The position numbers and the translations under genes were made by a program. Below the pieces are notes generated by a model. The model was given only the letters and a program-made list of their open reading frames with translations. It did not search any database and was not told the DNA's origin. Shown here in pieces: positions 22,273 to 25,763 of a stretch of DNA of 25,763 nt (the stretch's first letter is position 1; the number at the start of each line of letters is the position of its first letter). This stretch comes from Micromonosporaceae bacterium (GTDB lineage: Bacteria; Actinomycetota; Actinomycetes; Mycobacteriales; Micromonosporaceae): positions 1 to 25,763 of the forward strand of contig JADGGF010000009.1 in the NCBI GenBank assembly GCA_019690055.1, written 5' to 3'.

Positions 22273-23394
22273 TCAGTCGGTCGGGCGGGCGGCCGGGTCC
22301 TGGGTCGGCGGAGTGGAGGTCGCCGGCGGGTTCGGCGCGGCGGCGGGGACCGCGACCGGCGGGATGCCGAGGACCGGGTCCACGGCCGGCGCGTTGGCCA
22401 ACTCGTCGGGCACCGGCAGCGCCGATCCCTTGACGTACTCCGACCACGGACGGTCCCACGCGGTCCAGCCGTTGCCGTGCTCGAGCGTCACCTCGGTGCC
22501 CCGCACGATGATCGGGTCGCCCACGTGCGTCACGTCGAACAGCCACGACGCGTTGGCCGGCGAGAGGTTGACGCAGCCGTGTGAGACGTTGTACCGGCCC
22601 TGCTCCCCGACCGACCACGGCGCGGAGTGGATGAACTCGCCGCCCCACGTCAGCCGCATCGCCCACTGCACGTCGACGACGTAGCCGCCGTTGGGTTCGC
22701 CCCGGGTGTCGAACGTGGTCGTCGGCTCCTTGCTCATCAGCACCATGAACCCTGACGACGACGGGGTGCTCGGTTTGCCGAGGCTGACCGGCATCACGCG
22801 CACGAGCTGGTCGTCGATGTACACCTGCATCCGCTTGGTAGCGTTGTCGACGTAGAGAAATGTCTTGTTACCAACGGTGACGGTCGCGCTCCGGTCGGCG
22901 TCGCCGACGGTGCCGTTGCCCAAAGGTACGCCGGCCAGCGCGGATCGCACGCTGATCGTGGTGCCCGGCTTCCAGTAGTCCGGCGCGCGGTACCAGACCT
23001 GGCGGCCGTTGTCCGCCCAGGACCACACGCCGGGCTGCGGGGGGTTCGTCTCAACGAAGAGATGTTTCTGGATCTCGGCCCGCTCGGCCGGCGAAATTTC
23101 CCGGTCGAACTCGACGGTGATGGGCGTCGCGACGCCGACCGTCTGCCCGTCGAAGAGGTACAGTCCCGTGCTCGTGACCGGGGCGGCGACATTGACACGC
23201 GCCTCTGTAGCTATGGGCAGATTTATCGTTCTCGACTCCGGCGTGACGCGCGGCGTCGCCGCGGGTGGCGCCTCGGCCGCCCAAGCCTGCGCCTCGAGTT
23301 CGACCGTTTGGGGCATCTGGACTTCCCGGCCGTACGCGACCAGGCTGAGGCCGGTCGCCACGGCGAGCACAACCACGCGTCGCATACGGCCCAT
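22273..23394 (-). CDS. L,D-transpeptidase with Ig-like domain
   Basis: About 373 residues from the ATG at 23394; a GTG at 23442 and ATG at 23385 are alternatives. A signal peptide (MRRVVVLAVATGLSLVAYG) leads to an Ig-like domain with FVETNPPQPGVWSW, then the YkuD domain: KPSTPSSSGFMVLMS, GGEFIHSAPWSVGEQGRYNV and SHGCVNLSPANASW with the catalytic Cys. The C-terminal ending is Pro/Ala-rich. It is a close paralogue of the next gene, 52 bases downstream on the same strand. Both would remodel or cross-link peptidoglycan. No lipobox, so it is secreted or N-terminally anchored. Confidence 0.93.
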   Translation of the reverse strand: MGRMRRVVVLAVATGLSLVAYGREVQMPQTVELEAQAWAAEAPPAATPRVTPESRTINLPIATEARVNVAAPVTSTGLYLFDGQTVGVATPITVEFDREISPAERAEIQKHLFVETNPPQPGVWSWADNGRQVWYRAPDYWKPGTTISVRSALAGVPLGNGTVGDADRSATVTVGNKTFLYVDNATKRMQVYIDDQLVRVMPVSLGKPSTPSSSGFMVLMSKEPTTTFDTRGEPNGGYVVDVQWAMRLTWGGEFIHSAPWSVGEQGRYNVSHGCVNLSPANASWLFDVTHVGDPIIVRGTEVTLEHGNGWTAWDRPWSEYVKGSALPVPDELANAPAVDPVLGIPPVAVPAAAPNPPATSTPPTQDPAARPTD

Positions 23395-23492
23395 CGTGGT
23401 CGGCCCCGACCGGGCTCGTCCGACGGTTGGCCGGATCGGCACCCGTACGGTCAGCCCTTCGAGGTACGAACCCGGCTGACCGGGGGCGGGGC

Positions 23493-23840
23493 TCAGGACC
23501 CCGACGTCGCCGGCGCCCGGCGGTCGTCGCCCGGCACGCTCTGGCCCACCTCAGTCCGGATCCAGCGGGTCGCCGCGCGCTCCGCGATGAACGACACGAA
23601 CGGCACGGTTCCCGCCAGCAGCACCAGTACCGTGCGCACGAAGCGCCACTTGGCTCGCACGGCGAGATCGAAGGCGGTCACCAGATAGACCATGTAGAGG
23701 AAGCCGTGCGCCGGCCCCACGATCGCCACCAGGGTGCGGTCGCCGGTGGTCAATCTGATCACGGTGCCGGTCACCAGCACGATCAGCATCACACCGGTGA
23801 CGTAGGCCATCACCCGGTACCGGGTCAGCGCAGCATTCAC
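23493..23840 (-). CDS. DUF3817 small membrane protein
   Basis: A 115-residue protein with about three helices. GPAHGFLYMVYLVTAFDLAV is the DUF3817 signature, with the conserved histidine in the membrane. Function unknown. The GTG start overlaps the upstream gene's stop as GTGA, so the two are coupled. Confidence 0.88.
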   Translation of the reverse strand: MNAALTRYRVMAYVTGVMLIVLVTGTVIRLTTGDRTLVAIVGPAHGFLYMVYLVTAFDLAVRAKWRFVRTVLVLLAGTVPFVSFIAERAATRWIRTEVGQSVPGDDRRAPATSGS

Positions 23841-24310
23841 GAAGTTAACTCCTTACGAGCAGGCGGTCCAGGGTAGTCGGCGGGCGTGGCATTCGGATGC
23901 GCGTTCAGCCACGCCAGGTAGTGGTTGTAGGCGGCGAGCGCCGGGTCGTCGGAGTCGTCGTAGGCCGCCTCGTTGCGCGGCCGGCGCGGTCGCGACGGGG
24001 GTGGCTGGGATCGTACGGTCTGGTCGCTCGTGTCCGGTTCGGCGCCGTCCGGTGCATCCGCCGCGGCCGGGCCGGATTGGCGCAGGGTCTTGCGCATCTC
24101 CGAGATCCAGACCCAGACCGCGAAGGCGGCGAAGGCCGGCCACTGGACCGCGTACCCGTAGGAGAGGAGGTTGCCCTCGGCGGCGCGACCGATCTGCCAC
24201 CGACCCAGCAGCAGGCAGGCGGTGACGAACGCGAGCGCCAGCGCGTGCGCCGCGATCCATCCCGGCGTGGCGACCCTACGCCATCTCCGGTCCGCCCGAA
24301 GACCGTGCAC
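23837..24310 (-). CDS. Conserved actinobacterial membrane protein upstream of DUF3817
   Basis: A 157-residue protein. Two membrane helices (about 18-37 and 52-70) contain LLLGRWQIGRA and LSYGYAVQWPAFAAFAVWVW, a pattern I recognise from actinobacterial proteins found beside DUF3817. A polar, Pro-rich middle is followed by the soluble motif DDPALAAYNHYLAWLNAHP. Start GTG at 24310. The function is unknown; pairing with DUF3817 suggests a membrane complex. It is divergent from the DUF4262 gene. Confidence 0.8.
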   Translation of the reverse strand: MHGLRADRRWRRVATPGWIAAHALALAFVTACLLLGRWQIGRAAEGNLLSYGYAVQWPAFAAFAVWVWISEMRKTLRQSGPAAADAPDGAEPDTSDQTVRSQPPPSRPRRPRNEAAYDDSDDPALAAYNHYLAWLNAHPNATPADYPGPPARKELTS

Positions 24311-24419
24311 GGAACGAGCCTACCCACGCCGCCGGGGTGATCATGCGACAGGCACGGGGCCGGTGGACCCGCGCACAACGAGCCGGCAGGGTGGTGATGC
24401 GGGGCCGTGGGGCGTGAGT

Positions 24420-25301
24420 ATGGTCGGGCGAGTGCCTACTCCCTCGTCGTGCTCATGCCTGGTCTGCCACCCCGACCCGCAGTACGCCGAGTTGCCGGCG
24501 GTCAAAGCCGTGAGCCAGCACGGCTGGAGCACCCTGTGGGTCGCCGGGTCCCTCGACTTCGCCTACACGGTCGGCGTGTACCACACGTTCGGCCAGCCGG
24601 AGCTCGTCATGTTCGGCCTGCAGGGTGAGGATATGGCGGGCTGGCTCAACACCGCCGTCGAACTGGGCCGCGACAAGGGCTGGCCGGAACCCGAGACGCC
24701 GTTCGACGGCGTGATCGAGGGCTTCGAGACGCAGGTACGAAACGTGCACCCGTCCTGGTACCGGGCGCTGTTCGGTACCGCGCTCAGTTTCTACCGGGGC
24801 GTGGCGGTGCCGTTCCGCCAGCTCGTCTGGCCGGCCCGCAACGGCCGCTGGCCCTGGGAGGACGAGGCGACGCCGAGCAGCCGGGCTCGGCAGGCCTTCG
24901 CATGGCTCCCGGTGGCCGAGCATCCGGAGGGAGCCTGGCGGTTGGTCGGTGAGTTCGGGGACAAGTTCCCGTTCCCGGTCGGTCCGGACGCCTGGGCGCT
25001 CACCACCCGCTCGGTGCTCGATGGCTCCCGGCCGGTGGCCACGGTCGCCTTCGATCAGGGCGGCTACGACATTCTGGACGAACGCGGGCACAATGCTGAC
25101 GACCTGTGCCTGGCCTTCCTCGGCGACCTGGTGCGTCGGTATCCGCAACTTCGGGAATGTGCCGATCTCGCCGACGGCCAGGTGGCGACGGCGAGCATCG
25201 ACGGAGATGGTCGTACGGTCACGGGCTGGACACGCGCGCACCTGACCCCGGCTGACCGGCGGACCAGCAAGCGGGCCTGGACGCTGGCCGAGCCCGCCTG
25301 A
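24420..25301 (+). CDS. DUF4262 domain protein
   Basis: A 293-residue soluble protein. FAYTVGVYHTFGQPELVMFGLQGEDMAGWLN (about 41-71) is the DUF4262 core. The N-terminus has a CSCLVC cluster at about 11-16, which could bind metal. A second half covers DKFPFPVGPDAWALTTRSVL. Start at ATG 24420; GTG at 24414 or 24432 are alternatives. DUF4262 is uncharacterised and often found near defence or toxin genes, but nothing here shows such a role. Confidence 0.85.
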   Translation: MVGRVPTPSSCSCLVCHPDPQYAELPAVKAVSQHGWSTLWVAGSLDFAYTVGVYHTFGQPELVMFGLQGEDMAGWLNTAVELGRDKGWPEPETPFDGVIEGFETQVRNVHPSWYRALFGTALSFYRGVAVPFRQLVWPARNGRWPWEDEATPSSRARQAFAWLPVAEHPEGAWRLVGEFGDKFPFPVGPDAWALTTRSVLDGSRPVATVAFDQGGYDILDERGHNADDLCLAFLGDLVRRYPQLRECADLADGQVATASIDGDGRTVTGWTRAHLTPADRRTSKRAWTLAEPA

Positions 25302-25586
25302 CCGGCCCCCGACGGCAGCACGACGGTCACCATCCGCGCGCCGGGCGAACCGCGGACGCAAGCCGAGATCGGGGACACCGTCGCGGGGCAGTCGCACGCG
25401 TGGGTCGAGCGGTGGACGGGCGCCTGGATCGGCTACGACCCCACGAACGGCACGCCGGTGGACAACCGGCACGTCATCGTCGCCCGGGGGCGCGACTACA
25501 CGGACGTGACGCTCCTCAAGGGGGTCTACCACGGGGCGCCCGCCACCGAACTCGGCGTGACCGTGGAGATCGCCCGTCTCTCCTGA
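25302..25586 (+). pseudogene. Remnant of a transglutaminase-like protein (C-terminal part only)
   Basis: Directly after the DUF4262 stop, in the same frame, about 94 codons without a start encode the end of an actinobacterial transglutaminase-family protein: GQSHAWVERWTGAWIGYDPT, then RHVIVARGRDYTDVTLLKG and a final VTVEIARLS. The catalytic His (SHAW) and Asp (YDPTN) are present, but the domain with the catalytic Cys is missing. Probably a deletion remnant whose loss brought DUF4262 upstream. Confidence 0.75.
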
Positions 25587-25662
25587 GCCACCGTCCGATG
25601 TCGACGGTGCTGGAATCCCCGACGCCCGCGAATCCGAGCCGGAGCCAGGGGGATTGCGGAGG

Positions 25663-25763
25663 CTAGAAGGGGATCGTGTCGTCCTCGGGGTTGGTTGGGG
25701 ATGACTTCGGGAATGCAGGAACTCGTTTCGATTCGTGTTCCGGTTCCCATCGTTTGCTTCTGG
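25663..25763 (-). CDS. C-terminal fragment of an unidentified protein with an SSB-like acidic tip
   Basis: The minus strand ends in TAG at 25665-25663. The 32 visible residues run from RSKRWEPE through PAFPKSSPTNPEDDTIPF. An acidic tail ending in IPF resembles the DDDIPF tip of single-stranded DNA-binding protein, but the visible part is too short to identify. The gene continues beyond the window. Confidence 0.4.
   Translation of the reverse strand, partial: RSKRWEPEHESKRVPAFPKSSPTNPEDDTIPF

Overview
This is a high-GC window with actinobacterial gene content, most like the Micromonosporaceae. Supporting signs are a DGPF/ECF42 sigma pair, a Nur-type operator, paired Ig-YkuD L,D-transpeptidases, a GT87 membrane glycosyltransferase, oligoribonuclease, and GAAGGACGCC-type hairpin repeats. 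Genus cannot be settled from sequence alone.

Layout. 1-2660 (minus): DGPF/YciI protein, ECF42 sigma factor, a second ECF sigma factor, and a coupled membrane protein cut by the window edge. 2943-3582 (minus): an RHH antitoxin/PIN toxin module. 3775-4587 (plus): a MOSC protein. 4665-12378 (all minus): a co-directional cassette. In transcription order it holds a tRNA-Leu(UAG)-like gene with a short variable loop, a 42-bp tandem hairpin array, a tRNA-His(GUG), a histidyl-tRNA synthetase, a HisG-like ATP phosphoribosyltransferase, a HAD phosphatase, a HisC-like aminotransferase, a HisD-like dehydrogenase and an APH-fold kinase. 12603-13091 (minus): a Bcp peroxiredoxin. 13141-15875 (plus): a four-gene ECF-type metal transporter behind a near-perfect Nur (nickel) operator. 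15969-16709 (minus): a DsbA-like membrane protein without its CXXC. 16887-18743 (plus): a CopC-CopD fusion. 18848-20119 (minus): GT87. 20183-20794 (plus): orn. 20962-23394 (minus): two L,D-transpeptidases. 23493-24310 (minus): two small membrane proteins. 24420-25586 (plus): a DUF4262 protein and a transglutaminase remnant. The right edge cuts the C-terminus of a further minus-strand gene.

The most interesting part is 4665-12378. The tRNA-His gene folds with A73 and T at -1, so it lacks the usual bacterial G-1:C73 identity pair. The synthetase beside it is not of the usual actinobacterial type: its motif 2 loop has the longer, eukaryote-like form. Reassigned tRNA-His identity together with a transferred HisRS is known from a subset of alphaproteobacteria; here the pair sits with a partial set of histidine-pathway paralogues. 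HisG, HisC and HisD homologues are present, HisE/I/A/H/F/B are absent, and the HisD homologue has lost two canonical active-site residues. I infer a self-contained or orthogonal histidine (or histidine-analogue) synthesis and tRNA-charging module. That function is a hypothesis; the gene calls are secure.

The transporter operon is probably nickel-controlled: the right half of the Nur box coincides with the apparent -35 element. Dispersed hairpin repeats lie at two convergent gene ends and probably serve as bidirectional terminators.
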